From NCBI GenBank assembly GCA_021324415.1, contig JAJPJF010000124.1:1-64000 (forward strand): 64,000 nucleotides of DNA, written 5' to 3'. Below, piece after piece: positions 9,426 through 20,723 of this stretch (positions are counted from its first letter, which is position 1; the number at the start of each line of letters is the position of its first letter). Source of the stretch: Nostocales cyanobacterium Centralia_MAG_434. GTDB lineage: Bacteria; Cyanobacteriota; Cyanobacteriia; Cyanobacteriales; Nostocaceae. Position numbers and translations under genes: made by a program. The notes under the pieces were generated by a model, which saw only the letters and a list, made by a program, of their open reading frames with translations, did no database searches and had not been told where the DNA came from.

Positions 9426-10154
9426 GTGAAAATATTCTTAGAAAACATTCACAAATCATATAAGAAGCGAGTTATTGTCAATCGCGTTAACCTTTCTGTA
9501 GCTCAAGGTGAAATAGTTGGGTTACTTGGTCCCAATGGAGCTGGTAAAACAACAACTTTTTACATTGCTACCGGGTTAGAAAAACCAGATCGGGGAACGG
9601 TCTGGTTGAATAATCAGGATATTACTGGCTTGCCCATGCACAAAAGAGCACGTTTGGGCATTGGTTATCTAGCACAAGAAGCGAGTATTTTCCGTCATCT
9701 CAGTGTGCGGGAAAATATTGTGTTAGTTCTAGAACAAACAAATGTACCTCGTTGGCAATGGTCACGTCGAGTAGAAGTCTTATTGCAGGAATTTCGTTTA
9801 GAGAAAGTTGCTAACAGCAAAGGGATTCAACTTTCTGGTGGTGAACGACGCCGGACAGAATTAGCGAGAGCCTTAGCAGCTGGAGTAGACGGACCGAAGT
9901 TTTTATTTTTGGATGAGCCATTTGCTGGAGTTGACCCCATAGCAGTTTCAGAAATTCAGCAACTGGTGTCGCGACTGCGCGATCGCGAAATGGGTATTTT
10001 GATCACTGATCACAATGTTCGAGAAACCCTCGCAATCATAGATCGAGGCTATATCATGCGCGAGGGACAAATTCTCGCTTCTGGCACAGCTAAAGAACTT
10101 TATAATAACCCACTAGTACGACAATACTACTTGGGAGATAAATTCCAAATCTAA
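9426..10154 (+). CDS. lptB: LPS export ABC transporter ATP-binding protein LptB
   Basis: The cytoplasmic ATPase that powers extraction of lipopolysaccharide by the LptFG permease. Its 242 residues contain Walker A GPNGAGKTT at 35-43, a Q-loop in YLAQEASIFRHLSV, the signature LSGGERRR near 137, Walker B FLFLDEPFAGVDP and the switch His in LITDHNVRETL. The YLAQEASIFRxLSV block is specific for the LptB branch. The GTG at 9426 is the natural start since it gives the standard family N-terminus. It sits 30 bp after lptA and probably shares its transcript; the permease gene begins about 350 bp later. Confidence 0.95.
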   Translation: MKIFLENIHKSYKKRVIVNRVNLSVAQGEIVGLLGPNGAGKTTTFYIATGLEKPDRGTVWLNNQDITGLPMHKRARLGIGYLAQEASIFRHLSVRENIVLVLEQTNVPRWQWSRRVEVLLQEFRLEKVANSKGIQLSGGERRRTELARALAAGVDGPKFLFLDEPFAGVDPIAVSEIQQLVSRLRDREMGILITDHNVRETLAIIDRGYIMREGQILASGTAKELYNNPLVRQYYLGDKFQI

Positions 10155-10502
10155 GTTTTAGACATTAAAACAGAAAATAGTTTTCTCAAAAATCTTAATT
10201 ATTGTTGCTTAAAGCTGATTATTTGGCAGATTTTGAGTTTCTGCAAAAGATTCAGGTTATCAATTGTTTTATCCCAAAACTTTTGTGGACTTTTTCTACC
10301 ACTGATTCTAGAGAGTCCGGCTGACAAGTTATTATTTAAGCGGGTGTATAAAAATCTATCTAACTCTTCCTCTGCAGCCTGTTAAGGTGCTCCCCTGCGT
10401 ATCACAAACTAGAGGTGGAAGTATTTAACCGGACACGATGTAGCCCCAAGCAAGTTTAGAGATACTGAACTGCATCTAAGTTGCAGATTCTTGATTATTC
10501 AT
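10155..10502. other. Intergenic region between lptB and lptF
   Basis: About 350 bp without a gene. The length suggests that lptF has its own promoter here. I saw no hairpin with a T tract, no repeat array and no RNA gene. Confidence 0.4.
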
Positions 10503-11906
<1,404 letters not shown>

Positions 11907-11996
11907 TTAAATTTACTGTTGTCAATACCTGTGCTTAGTTTGTGCTTGAGCCTCATCAATTTCTGTAAATTCCAGTAAATTTCAATATTTCTATCC

Positions 11997-13208
11997 ATGT
12001 CACGCCGCTATTATCGTCCTGCTGCTTTACGCTATCTCAAAGCCAGATTATGGAATTTGGCACGACCTGGTTTTTGGATAACAGCAATTTTTCTATCTGT
12101 CATAGGTTTAAGTATCAAAGAATACTTGAGATTCACGAATTTCCCTACTCAAAAACCAACTATCTCAGGTCAGCCTACTAACTCTTCCCTCTCCAGAGAA
12201 GATAAAGCAATTGCCGCGGATATTGATAATTTACCTGTCTTGTATAACGACTCTAGGCAAACAAGTCTGCAGTTACCAACAGGAAGGACCCTTAAGCAAA
12301 ACACTCAAGCTAGCAATAGTCAAAATTCATCAGACGGTTTAGAACAAAGTCAGAATCTTGCAAGTGATACTAAATCTAATGCTGGCAAGAAGAACACAAG
12401 TGATAACTCATCCTCTACTGGGTTAGAAAATCCTTTTGTAGTAAAAGCCGACAATTTGTTACAGGGTGATATTTTGCAGCCTCAAAGCAGATTACCAGCT
12501 GTTAATTCCTCCACCTTGTCCTCTTCTATGCCGGGATTAGCATCAACTTCCACTGGTGTGGGAGGCGGATCAGTCAATTCAATCAACTCCAACTATAGTC
12601 AAACTATCGCTCTACCCAGTCCGTCATTAACAACAACAAATCCATCGATAAACAGTAATACTAATAGTAATTCCAATTCAGTGGGAGTTGTGGGACAATT
12701 GCCACTTACCAACAATCTACCGATTGGGCAATCACTACCTACTAATAACTCACCTCAAATTCTTCCCCCAACTGGTCAGGTTATTAGAAATCCACTCAAT
12801 CCCTCTACAGTAACAGGTTATACTCAACCTCAAGTCACAAACCAACCACAAAACCCTTATTCTACTCTCAATCCCTATTCAACTTTCAATCCCTATTCAT
12901 ATCTCCAATATTCATACATTCAATATCGGACCAATCGCAACGCTTATCTCAACAGGTATAACAGTATCAACAATAGCAGTCAATCGTTACCTAGCACAGT
13001 ACCATATCCATCAGTTGTCTCACCGGGTACTTACACCACACCATATTATACTCAGACTCCAAATCAAGGAGTTGTTAGTCCTTCCAATCCAGCTATCACT
13101 AATAGTTATAATTATCCCAGCTTGCAACAGCCCACTCAGGGATACCAGTATAATTACCCAGGAATGTATTCAAATGGGATGCGTGTGAATGGTTACACAC
13201 AACCGTAG
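11997..13208 (+). CDS. Asn/Ser/Pro-rich single-pass membrane protein of unknown function
   Basis: I do not recognise a family. The 403-residue protein begins with a basic segment (MSRRYYRPAALRYLKARLWN), then one hydrophobic helix at about residues 26-42 (FWITAIFLSVIGLSI). The rest is low-complexity and extracytoplasmic by the positive-inside rule: Ser/Asn/Thr-rich between about 50 and 260, then Pro/Tyr/Asn/Gln-rich with short repeats such as NPYSTLNPYSTFNPYS near residues 294-309. Such sequences are usually disordered. It follows the lpt genes on the same strand but 306 bp away, so a role in the envelope is only a guess. Confidence 0.7.
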   Translation: MSRRYYRPAALRYLKARLWNLARPGFWITAIFLSVIGLSIKEYLRFTNFPTQKPTISGQPTNSSLSREDKAIAADIDNLPVLYNDSRQTSLQLPTGRTLKQNTQASNSQNSSDGLEQSQNLASDTKSNAGKKNTSDNSSSTGLENPFVVKADNLLQGDILQPQSRLPAVNSSTLSSSMPGLASTSTGVGGGSVNSINSNYSQTIALPSPSLTTTNPSINSNTNSNSNSVGVVGQLPLTNNLPIGQSLPTNNSPQILPPTGQVIRNPLNPSTVTGYTQPQVTNQPQNPYSTLNPYSTFNPYSYLQYSYIQYRTNRNAYLNRYNSINNSSQSLPSTVPYPSVVSPGTYTTPYYTQTPNQGVVSPSNPAITNSYNYPSLQQPTQGYQYNYPGMYSNGMRVNGYTQP

Positions 13209-13361
13209 ATGAGTCTCATATGCATCTTAAGTACATTAAAATATAAATCTTTGGTTTAGTTTTGGAGACTTTTTATTATATAATCTTGGGGTAATCTTTA
13301 AAAATTAACAATTACCAATTAAGTTGGTAATACAATAAGTGCTATCTTACCAACAAAAGTA

Positions 13362-13817
13362 ATGACTGCTGGACTAGAGCAAAACAAGATAGTAATTCAA
13401 GCAGCTACTGAGCAATTGGCAGAGAACTTCAATTTTAGTTTTCCAGATATCAACTTCATTTTCTCGACGTTGACAAATCATCTGAATATTAATCCTGCGA
13501 TTTTTGGAGCTACGTTTGCTTTCTCCACTCAGATCAAAAATGCTGCGCCCTTCGTATTTAGAGGTGAAAATGGGTTAGAATACCAGGATATTGCTAGTAA
13601 ATTTGATTACACAAAAGCTGTTTGGTATGACGTGCCAGTCAATATTGGAAAAGCTATTTGGAGTGTTCCTTATTTCGATATTGGTGGAGCTAGTGAGGAT
13701 ATTCTCTTAACTACATATTCAATTCCACTGTTCAATCAGCAAGATTATAGTTTACTCGGTGTCCTGACAAGTCACTACTTACTTGCAAAAATAGAAATGC
13801 TTCCTTGTGTTCGGTGA
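13362..13817 (+). pseudogene. Orphaned Cache (PDC) sensor domain, probable remnant of a larger sensor protein
   Basis: The 151-residue frame looks like the extracytoplasmic double-Cache domain of a sensor. It has a long N-terminal helix (AATEQLAENFNFS), a segment like NPAIFGATFAFS, then the characteristic VWYDVPVNIGKAIWSVPYFDIGGASEDILLTTYSIPLF and LLGVLT. Full-length relatives carry a membrane helix before and another plus a kinase, phosphatase or methyl-accepting domain after. Both are missing: the frame starts at the first Cache helix and the similarity stops at GVLT, after which 13 unrelated residues lead to a stop. A dispersed GACGGGCAAGACGCCCATCCC repeat begins 26 bp later. It is probably non-functional, though a short secreted-type protein is not excluded; it has no signal peptide. 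Confidence 0.6.
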
Positions 13818-13842
13818 ATTTACTGCCGTCGTCGGTATGAGA

Positions 13843-13867
13843 CGGGCAAGACGCCCATCCCACTTGT
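13843..13867. repeat. Dispersed GACGGGCAAGACGCCCATCCC element
   Basis: A short GC-rich hairpin-forming stretch (GGGC paired with GCCC around AAGAC) lies between the Cache remnant and the icd stop. It resembles intergenic repeats common in filamentous cyanobacteria. It may have helped break the sensor gene. Confidence 0.45.
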
Positions 13868-13895
13868 AAAATGTAGAGCTAACGCTTAGACTAGC

Positions 13896-15317
13896 CTAGC
13901 TAAAGTTCTTAATAATCGCCTCAGCAAATTCCGAACACTTTAGAGGTTCTACTGGCGGGTTCATTAAACGAGCTAAATCATAAGTCACTTGACGGTTGTG
14001 GATCGCATCTCCCAAACCCTTCTTAATCAAGTCTGCTGCTTCTTGCCAACCAAGATACTCCAACATCATTACACCTGATAAAATGACTGAACCCGGATTC
14101 ACGCGATCCAAGCCTGCATGTTTGGGTGCGGTGCCATGAGTCGCTTCGAAAATAGCACATTCATCTCCAATATTCGCTCCTGGACCCATCCCTAGTCCAC
14201 CAACGATTGCTGCAGCGGCATCCGACAAATAATCACCATTTAAGTTCATTGTTGCCAGAATAGAATACTCATCTGGTCTGGTTTGAATTTGTTGAAAAAT
14301 ACTGTCGGCAATACGGTCATTGACCATGATCTTGTCTTTCCACTTGCCATGACCGTGAGTGTCCCAAATAGAGTTAAGAACTGTTTCGACTTCCTTGACA
14401 ATCTGGCTTTGTTTTTCCGCAGTTAAAGCGTTAAACCCTGGGTCAATCATTTGGGCATTTTTTTCAAGCGTGATGTCGGGATTATTTTCTTTATTACTCA
14501 AAATCCAAGACTCTCTTTCGGTGACACACTCTTGGCGAAATTCGGTTGTTGCTAGCTCATAACCCCAATCACGGAAGGCTCCTTCAGTGTACTTCATGAT
14601 ATTTCCTTTGTGCACCAAAGTAACCATTTGCTTGTTTTTGGGGAGCTGCAAAGCGTGTTTGATAGCACGCCGTACTAAACGCTGAGAACCTGTTTTGCTG
14701 ATGGGTTTAATGCCAATGCCAGAATCTAGAGGAATTTGTTTTTTGCCATGTTCTGGCGTAGCAGGAATGAGTTCTTTGTTGAGGATGGAAATCAAGCGAT
14801 CGCCGATCTCGCTTCCTTGCGACCATTCTATTCCCAAATAAATATCTTCTGTATTTTCCCGGTAGACAATGACATCCAGTTTTTCTGGAGTTTTGTGAGG
14901 TGAAGGTGTGCCAGCATAATAGCGGCAAGGACGCACACAAGCGTATAGGTTGAAAATTTGCCGCAGTGCTACATTTAAGGAACGAATCCCACCCCCAATG
15001 GGAGTTGTTAGTGGACCTTTAATCGCAACACCATACTCTTGAATCGCCGTCAATGTATCCTGCGGCAAATACTGGTATGTGCCGTATAGATCGCATGCTT
15101 CATCGCCAGCGTAAACTTTAAACCAGCTGATTTTTCTCTTATCTTTGTATGCTACCTTGATTGCAGCGTCTATAACTTTTTGGGTAGCAGGCCAAATATC
15201 TATTCCTGTGCCATCGCCACGAATAAAAGGGATGATTGGATTGTCAGGAACAACGGGTTCACCGTTTTTGAAGGTGATTTTTGAGCCGATGCTGGGTGGG
15301 TTAATCTTTTCGTACAT
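13896..15317 (-). CDS. icd: NADP-dependent isocitrate dehydrogenase
   Basis: Icd converts isocitrate to 2-oxoglutarate, the carbon skeleton for ammonium assimilation and the nitrogen-status signal in cyanobacteria. The family marks are [15 protein letters not shown] near residue 30, [16 protein letters not shown] (with the substrate-binding Ser), [14 protein letters not shown] and [27 protein letters not shown]. The frame is open to 15383, but the ATG at 15317 gives the normal 473-residue protein starting MYEKINPPS and has an AGGAG ribosome binding site about 8 bp upstream, so I chose it. It is divergent from gun4. NtcA control is known for icd elsewhere; I did not find a GTA-N8-TAC site in the spacer, but there is another palindrome at 15522-15540. 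Confidence 0.96.
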   Translation of the reverse strand: MYEKINPPSIGSKITFKNGEPVVPDNPIIPFIRGDGTGIDIWPATQKVIDAAIKVAYKDKRKISWFKVYAGDEACDLYGTYQYLPQDTLTAIQEYGVAIKGPLTTPIGGGIRSLNVALRQIFNLYACVRPCRYYAGTPSPHKTPEKLDVIVYRENTEDIYLGIEWSQGSEIGDRLISILNKELIPATPEHGKKQIPLDSGIGIKPISKTGSQRLVRRAIKHALQLPKNKQMVTLVHKGNIMKYTEGAFRDWGYELATTEFRQECVTERESWILSNKENNPDITLEKNAQMIDPGFNALTAEKQSQIVKEVETVLNSIWDTHGHGKWKDKIMVNDRIADSIFQQIQTRPDEYSILATMNLNGDYLSDAAAAIVGGLGMGPGANIGDECAIFEATHGTAPKHAGLDRVNPGSVILSGVMMLEYLGWQEAADLIKKGLGDAIHNRQVTYDLARLMNPPVEPLKCSEFAEAIIKNFS

Positions 15318-15684
15318 CACAGACTCCTGATGGCGTTGCCGCAGTATATATGTATGGCTTTCAGTTTGCAAGCCTAGAGCCAAGAAATCCTTCCTCGGAA
15401 AGGCTAGCAGATTTCAATTTGCTTTGTTTGCATCAGATAAGCCGCAGAGTTGGCCCTCACCCTATTTGTGGAGTATTTGGGTCTAAGGCATGGGATAGGT
15501 GTGAACCTTTGCTATCCGCCTGTACACTTGATTGGTGTACTCTTTGAATATACAGCATAACACCAGCATTAACCTGAGACATAATTTTCTTGTTAAACTA
15601 CTGTTCGCTATCAGTGCTTTTTCGTCTACAACACCTGATAGCTAATGACTTTTTCCCTGACCGTGATCTTAAGAGAGTAATGGC
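15318..15684. other. Divergent icd-gun4 spacer
   Basis: A 367-bp promoter region between icd (minus) and gun4 (plus). Its notable feature is the palindrome at 15522-15540 listed separately. A frame of 65 codons runs through it on the plus strand but shows no protein-like character. Confidence 0.45.
15522..15540. promoter_or_regulatory. Inverted repeat GTACAC-N7-GTGTAC, possible operator
   Basis: Two perfect 6-bp half sites (15522-15527 and 15535-15540) lie about 145 bp before the gun4 start and 205 bp before the icd start. The shape fits a dimeric regulator. The spacing differs from the NtcA consensus (GTA-N8-TAC). The regulator is unknown. Confidence 0.4.
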
Positions 15685-16404
15685 ATGACAGACCCAATGA
15701 TTGTATCAGGAACTGCTAGTGACATCGACTCCCTCCGCCAACCGTTAATCGCTGGGTCTATTAGCGTCCAACAGCAGGTGATTCCACAGCTAGCCAACTT
15801 GGGAGATGGGGGATTAGATGTTCTTATGGAGTTTTTGTTTGAACGTCGTCAAAATCCAGCAACTTGGGTGGACGGCAAAGCTTATCAAGTTCTCTATAAC
15901 TCGGATTCACCCAAAGCAAAAGAATTTTTACGTTCTGTTTTCCCTGTAGGCATTGTGCCGCTAAACTCAGAGTGCGGTATTGATTACAGTCCTCTGCAAC
16001 AGCTACTTGCTGTTCAAGACTTTCAAGCAGCTGACAGCATGACACTGAAAAAAATGTGTGAACTAGCAGGCCCAACAGCTGTACAAAGAAAATGGCTGTA
16101 TTTCACAGAAGTAGAAAATTTCCCACTGACAGATTTACAAACCATTAACAATCTGTGGTTAGTTCACTCTGAAGGCAAATTCGGCTTTTCCGTACAGCGA
16201 GAGATTTGGCTAGGATTAGGCAAAAACTGGGATAATCTCTGGGCAAAAATTGGGTGGAAAAGTGGCAATAGCTGGACACGTTATCCTAAAGAATTTACTT
16301 GGGATTTAAGCGCCCCTAAAGGTCACTTACCCCTGTCTAATCAACTACGTGGAGTACGGGTGATTGCTTCTTTACTATCTCACCCAGCATGGTCAATTAA
16401 TTAA
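15685..16404 (+). CDS. gun4: GUN4 tetrapyrrole-binding protein, Mg-chelatase activator
   Basis: GUN4 binds protoporphyrin IX and Mg-protoporphyrin IX and stimulates Mg-chelatase at the entry to chlorophyll synthesis. The 239-residue length matches the cyanobacterial protein. An N-terminal helical ARM-like bundle covers about residues 1-80. The GUN4 core (about 85-235) has DYSPLQQLLAVQDFQAADSMTLKKMCELAG, then the ENFPLTDLQTINNLW and GKFGFSVQREIWLGLGKNWDNLWAKIGWKSG blocks that form the porphyrin-binding cradle, ending with TWDLSAPKGHLP. All parts of the domain are present, unlike the many kinase-linked GUN4 paralogues. An ABC ATPase gene follows 63 bp later on the same strand. Confidence 0.95.
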   Translation: MTDPMIVSGTASDIDSLRQPLIAGSISVQQQVIPQLANLGDGGLDVLMEFLFERRQNPATWVDGKAYQVLYNSDSPKAKEFLRSVFPVGIVPLNSECGIDYSPLQQLLAVQDFQAADSMTLKKMCELAGPTAVQRKWLYFTEVENFPLTDLQTINNLWLVHSEGKFGFSVQREIWLGLGKNWDNLWAKIGWKSGNSWTRYPKEFTWDLSAPKGHLPLSNQLRGVRVIASLLSHPAWSIN

Positions 16405-16466
16405 TGGGGAGTGGGGAGTGGCGAAGCCACTCCCCACTCCCCATACTCCCCACTCCCCACTCCCCC
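16404..16466. repeat. STRR palindrome: two opposed GGGGAGT/ACTCCCC arrays
   Basis: TGGGGAGTGGGGAGTGGC (16404-16421) and its exact complement (16425-16442) are separated by GAA, forming an 18-bp stem. More CACTCCC units follow up to 16466. The structure abuts the gun4 stop and ends 1 bp before the ABC ATPase start codon, so it could act as a transcriptional attenuator or cover the ribosome binding site. This function is a guess. Confidence 0.75.
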
Positions 16467-16467
16467 T

Positions 16468-17580
16468 ATGGCAAACGTTACTCTACAAGACCTCAAGCGC
16501 AAATTTAATAACGTCATCGCCGTTGAGGACATTAACTTTGAGATTCCTGATGGCGAATTTTGGGTTTTAGTAGGACCTTCTGGTTGCGGTAAGTCTACTA
16601 TTCTCAGGATGATTGCTGGTTTAGAGATGGCAACATCTGGCAAAATTTTTATTAACGATCGCCTAGTTAACAACGTTCCAGCACGACAACGGGATGTGGC
16701 GATGGTATTCCAGAACTACGCTTTGTATCCTCATATGACAGTAGCCGAAAACATTGGTTTTGGGTTGCAGATGCGGAAGGTGGACCCGAAAACTATTCAA
16801 GAAAGGGTTTTGGCTGTGGCGCGATCGCTTTCTGTGGATCATCTGCTAGATCGAAAACCTAAGCAACTTTCTGGTGGACAGCAGCAACGGGTAGCCTTAG
16901 GAAGGGCGATCGCACGTCAGCCGCAAGTGTTTTTACTAGATGAACCATTGTCAAATTTAGATGCACAACTACGAGATGATACACGGGCAGAGTTAAAACA
17001 GCTACATCAAAATCTTGGAATTACAACTATTTATGTCACCCATGACCAAGTTGAGGCGATGACTCTGGCAGATAAAATTGTTGTGCTGAATCGAGGACGG
17101 ATTCAACAAATTGGTGGCCCACAAACCATTTATGCTAAACCCGCTAACCGCATGGTAGCTACCTTTTTAGGTAATCCTCCAATGAATATTCTTTTGGCAA
17201 AGTCCACTGTTGATGGTTTTGATGTAGCTGGTCAAGTACTACCCTATCCCAAGAGTTTGAGGAAAAGATTACAACCTGCGGTCGGACAAGAGTTCGATCT
17301 GGGGATTAGACCAGAGCATATTCACACTAACAAATCTCAGAACCTTAAAGAACTCCAAGAGGAAGAAATTGGGGAGTTAGTCGTTGATGTTAGGGTAGTA
17401 GAACCTTTGGGACGGGAAACTTTGATTCGAGCTGGTTTACCGGGTTCAGGAATCATGCTAAATGTACAAGTAGGTGCAGATATATCTTCACGTCCTGGCG
17501 ATCGCCTGGTTCTAGAAATAGATCTGAACAAGTTATTTGTGTTTGATTCTGCGACTGGAGATAGGTTATTTCCTGGGTAA
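16468..17580 (+). CDS. ABC transporter ATP-binding protein of the MalK/UgpC type
   Basis: A cytoplasmic ATPase for a sugar or glycerol-phosphate-type importer. Of its 370 residues the first 235 form the ATPase: Walker A GPSGCGKST near 36-44, signature LSGGQQQR, Walker B VFLLDEPLSNLDA and the switch-His segment TIYVTHDQVEAMTLAD. The rest forms the TOBE/MOP-like regulatory domain (PANRMVATFLGNPPMNIL, FDLGIRPEHIH). The frame is open from 16411, but the upstream part is only translated STRR repeat, so the ATG at 16468 (MANVTLQDL) is the real start. There is no permease or binding protein nearby; such orphan MalK/UgpC ATPases often serve several importers in cyanobacteria. The substrate cannot be told. 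Confidence 0.92.
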   Translation: MANVTLQDLKRKFNNVIAVEDINFEIPDGEFWVLVGPSGCGKSTILRMIAGLEMATSGKIFINDRLVNNVPARQRDVAMVFQNYALYPHMTVAENIGFGLQMRKVDPKTIQERVLAVARSLSVDHLLDRKPKQLSGGQQQRVALGRAIARQPQVFLLDEPLSNLDAQLRDDTRAELKQLHQNLGITTIYVTHDQVEAMTLADKIVVLNRGRIQQIGGPQTIYAKPANRMVATFLGNPPMNILLAKSTVDGFDVAGQVLPYPKSLRKRLQPAVGQEFDLGIRPEHIHTNKSQNLKELQEEEIGELVVDVRVVEPLGRETLIRAGLPGSGIMLNVQVGADISSRPGDRLVLEIDLNKLFVFDSATGDRLFPG

Positions 17581-17624
17581 TCTAATTGAATGGACTATTT
17601 AGAATCAATATAATTGAACATTAT

Positions 17625-18686
17625 TTAAGCAACTTGCTGTGCCTGTGATTTTGCCAAATCTGTTGCGGCAAAGGCTCCATTTTCTGTAATGATGGCTGTG
17701 ATCAGATTTGCTGGTGTCACATCAAATGCTGGGTTATAGAATTCTACTCCTTCAGGGGTTAGAATAGTGTCGCCAACCTTGTAGATTTCCTCAGGATTAC
17801 GCTCCTCAATTGGAATTTTGCTACCATCTGGTAAAGAAAAATCAACGGTAGAAAGGGGAGCAGCGACAAAGAAAGGAATATTGTGAGCTTTGGCTATGAT
17901 CGCCAAACTGTAAGTACCTATTTTATTTGCTGTATCGCCATTTGCCGCGATTCTGTCAGCACCAACGACCACAGCATCAATCAAGCCTTGCTGCATACAA
18001 TGAGCAGCCATGCTGTCTGTAATCACAGTGACAGGAATTCCTTCTTGAACACATTCCCAAGCTGTCAATTTTGCACCTTGTAACCTCGGACGAGTTTCGT
18101 CAGCGAACAAACGAGCTAAGCGTCCTTGGCGAAAAGCAGAACGTACTACACCCAAGGCAGTGCCATAACCTGCAGTGGCTAGCGCTCCAGCATTACAATG
18201 GGTAAGAAGTGTCAGCTTTTCTTTTGTCTTAGGCAAAACTTCTAAGCCATAGTCACCTATTGCTTGACAAGTTTGCAAATCTTCTGAATTGATAGTTTGA
18301 GCAGTTTTTAAGAGAGCCTGTTTGATCTCTGCTACTGTTCCAAGAGTTTCATAGGCAGTTTTCATCATTCGTGAAATTGCCCAGAATAAATTGACGGCTG
18401 TGGGACGAGTGGAACGTAAGGTCTGTGCAACTTGCTCTAGGTGTTCTAAAAAGCGATCGCGGTTTGTTGTATCAATTTCTCTAGATCCAAGATACATCCC
18501 ATATGCAGCAGCTACACCGATTGCTGGCGCACCTCTGACAATCATAGTTTTGATTGCCTGTGCCATATCTTCACTGCGATGAATTTCTACAAATGTATAT
18601 TCGCCAGGTAAGCGAGTTTGGTCAATCAGTAAAGCCGAGTTGTTGTGCCAAATAACCGGATAAACCTGGTTTGCGGGGGAACTCAT
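17625..18686 (-). CDS. mtnA: S-methyl-5-thioribose-1-phosphate isomerase
   Basis: MtnA converts 5-methylthioribose 1-phosphate to methylthioribulose 1-phosphate in methionine salvage. The 353-residue protein belongs to the eIF2B-like superfamily. Marks of true MtnA are the active-site Cys in [20 protein letters not shown] and the catalytic Asp in [24 protein letters not shown]. The early block [20 protein letters not shown] is also typical. The start [13 protein letters not shown] fits the family. It converges with the ABC ATPase gene; no other methionine-salvage gene is in the window. Confidence 0.95.
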   Translation of the reverse strand: MSSPANQVYPVIWHNNSALLIDQTRLPGEYTFVEIHRSEDMAQAIKTMIVRGAPAIGVAAAYGMYLGSREIDTTNRDRFLEHLEQVAQTLRSTRPTAVNLFWAISRMMKTAYETLGTVAEIKQALLKTAQTINSEDLQTCQAIGDYGLEVLPKTKEKLTLLTHCNAGALATAGYGTALGVVRSAFRQGRLARLFADETRPRLQGAKLTAWECVQEGIPVTVITDSMAAHCMQQGLIDAVVVGADRIAANGDTANKIGTYSLAIIAKAHNIPFFVAAPLSTVDFSLPDGSKIPIEERNPEEIYKVGDTILTPEGVEFYNPAFDVTPANLITAIITENGAFAATDLAKSQAQQVA

Positions 18687-18815
18687 AGAATTTTCTAATG
18701 ACTGAGGTTGCTAGATTCTATCGTTAGTAATTCTACAAGTTCTGGTATCTTTTTTGTAACAGTATGTTTCACTTTTGCAAAAAGTTTGTAGGGGTGGACC
18801 TTGCCACCCCAGTCT

Positions 18816-20723
18816 TTAACCTACACTAGTGAGTTCTTGCTGAAAGAAAGCTTGTAAAACTTTTTCAGCTATCTGCGGACTCGTTAAACCTAACTCAGCC
18901 TTTGATTCATTTGGTTCGGCATGATCGACCAATATATCTGCTACGCCAATCCGTTTAACGGGCACCAAAATATCAGCATCTAGCAGTGCTTCCGCCACAG
19001 CTGAACCAAAGCCACCCATGACACAACCTTCTTCCAAAGTCACAACACGTTTGATTTTTTGGGCAAACGAGAAAATCAATTCAGTATCCAAGGGTTTGGC
19101 AAAACGGGCATTAATTACAGTTGCTTCAATGCCATGTTCGCTGAGAATTTCTGCAGTTTGCATTGCTGAGTTGACCATTGTGCCATAGCCTACCAGTAAT
19201 ACATCATCGCCGTTACGAAGAATTTCGCCCTTGCCAATTTCTAAAGGTTCCCATCCTTCTTCCATCAAAGGAACACCATAGCCATTCCCCCGAGGAAAAC
19301 GCATGGCAATAGGTCCAGAAGTATAGTTAACGCCAGTCACAACCATGCGCTGGAGTTCAGCCTCGTCTTTTGGTGCCATAAGTACCATGTTAGGAATACA
19401 ACGTAGATAGGCAATATCGTACATTCCTTGATGAGTGGGACCATCAGCACCAACAATTCCTGCACGGTCTAAGCAGAAAAACACAGGCAGGTTTTGGATA
19501 CAGACATCGTGAATAATTTGGTCATAGGCACGTTGCAAAAAGGTAGAGTAGATAGCTGCAACTGGACGCATACCTTCAGATGCAAGTCCCGCTGCTAAGG
19601 TCACAGCGTGTTGTTCAGCAATACCTACATCTATATATTGATTAGGTAATTTTGCCTGTAATTTGTCCAACCCTGTTCCTGTTGCCATTGCCGCAGTAAT
19701 CCCAACGATTTTCGGATTTTGTTCAGCAAGTTTGACAAGGGTATGAGCAAAAACTTTAGAATACTGGGGAGGTTTGGGTTTGCTGGAGGGGAGGGCTTTG
19801 CCTGTAGTGAGGTTAAAAGGGGATTGTGCATGGTAGCCAACTTTGTCTTGTTCAGCAATTTCATAGCCTTTGCCTTTGACTGTCGCGACATGCACCAAAA
19901 CTGGTCCTGCTATTTGATGTGCTTGTTGGAAAGTGGCAATGAGTTCCTCCAAGTTATGCCCATCCACAGGTCCGAAGTAGGTAAAGCCGAGTTCTTCAAA
20001 CACTGCTCCCACTTTTGGAACAGCTAAGCGTTTCATCCCTTCTTTAATGCGTCCCAATTCTGGAGAAAGAGATTCCCCAACAAAGGGAATTTGCTTAAAT
20101 TGTTCCTCAATGTTATCCGTGAGAAACTGCACTGGTGGACTCAAGCGCATTTTGTTAAGATACCGAGGAATTGCCCCAACATTAGGAGAAATCGACATCT
20201 CGTTATCGTTAAGGACAACCAGTAAATTCGTTTTGGGTAGATGTCCCGCATGGTTAATGGCTTCTAATGCCATACCGCCAGTTAGTGCACCATCGCCAAT
20301 GATAGCAACAACTTTAAATTTGTCACCTCTTTGATCTCTTGCTAAAGCCATACCCAATGCTGCTGAGATGCTGGTGGAAGCGTGTCCAGCACCAAAGTGG
20401 TCAAACTTGCTCTCACAACGCTTGAGATACCCAGCAACTCCATCTTTTTGCCGCAAGGTATGGAAAAGACTATAACGTCCGGTAATGAGTTTGTGAGGAT
20501 AGGCTTGGTGTCCCACATCCCAAATAACCTTATCTCGATCTAAATCCAACGTCTGATAAAGCCCTAACGTTAACTCTACAACACCCAATCCTGGTCCTAG
20601 GTGTCCTCCGGTCGCCGCTACAGTTTGTAAGTGCTTATCCCGAATCTGACGAGCAATCTGTTGTAATTGCCGAATCGATAAACCGTGTAACTGATTGGGA
20701 TGCGTGATTTCACTCAAATGCAT
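18816..20723 (-). CDS. dxs: 1-deoxy-D-xylulose-5-phosphate synthase
   Basis: DXS condenses pyruvate with glyceraldehyde 3-phosphate, the first and rate-limiting step of the MEP pathway that feeds carotenoids, phytol, quinones and the undecaprenyl carrier. It has the usual size (635 residues) and domain order. The TPP-binding [18 protein letters not shown] with NDNEMSIS lies in the N-terminal domain. The catalytic pyrimidine-binding part contains [23 protein letters not shown], and the transketolase C-terminal domain has [18 protein letters not shown]. The N-terminus [16 protein letters not shown] supports the start. uppS (32808) uses the same pathway's products. Confidence 0.97.
   Translation of the reverse strand: MHLSEITHPNQLHGLSIRQLQQIARQIRDKHLQTVAATGGHLGPGLGVVELTLGLYQTLDLDRDKVIWDVGHQAYPHKLITGRYSLFHTLRQKDGVAGYLKRCESKFDHFGAGHASTSISAALGMALARDQRGDKFKVVAIIGDGALTGGMALEAINHAGHLPKTNLLVVLNDNEMSISPNVGAIPRYLNKMRLSPPVQFLTDNIEEQFKQIPFVGESLSPELGRIKEGMKRLAVPKVGAVFEELGFTYFGPVDGHNLEELIATFQQAHQIAGPVLVHVATVKGKGYEIAEQDKVGYHAQSPFNLTTGKALPSSKPKPPQYSKVFAHTLVKLAEQNPKIVGITAAMATGTGLDKLQAKLPNQYIDVGIAEQHAVTLAAGLASEGMRPVAAIYSTFLQRAYDQIIHDVCIQNLPVFFCLDRAGIVGADGPTHQGMYDIAYLRCIPNMVLMAPKDEAELQRMVVTGVNYTSGPIAMRFPRGNGYGVPLMEEGWEPLEIGKGEILRNGDDVLLVGYGTMVNSAMQTAEILSEHGIEATVINARFAKPLDTELIFSFAQKIKRVVTLEEGCVMGGFGSAVAEALLDADILVPVKRIGVADILVDHAEPNESKAELGLTSPQIAEKVLQAFFQQELTSVG

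Noticed and set aside
15318-15684. NtcA-binding site for icd
   Set aside because: No GTA-N8-TAC with a suitable -10 element was found in the spacer. The GTACAC palindrome has a different spacing.
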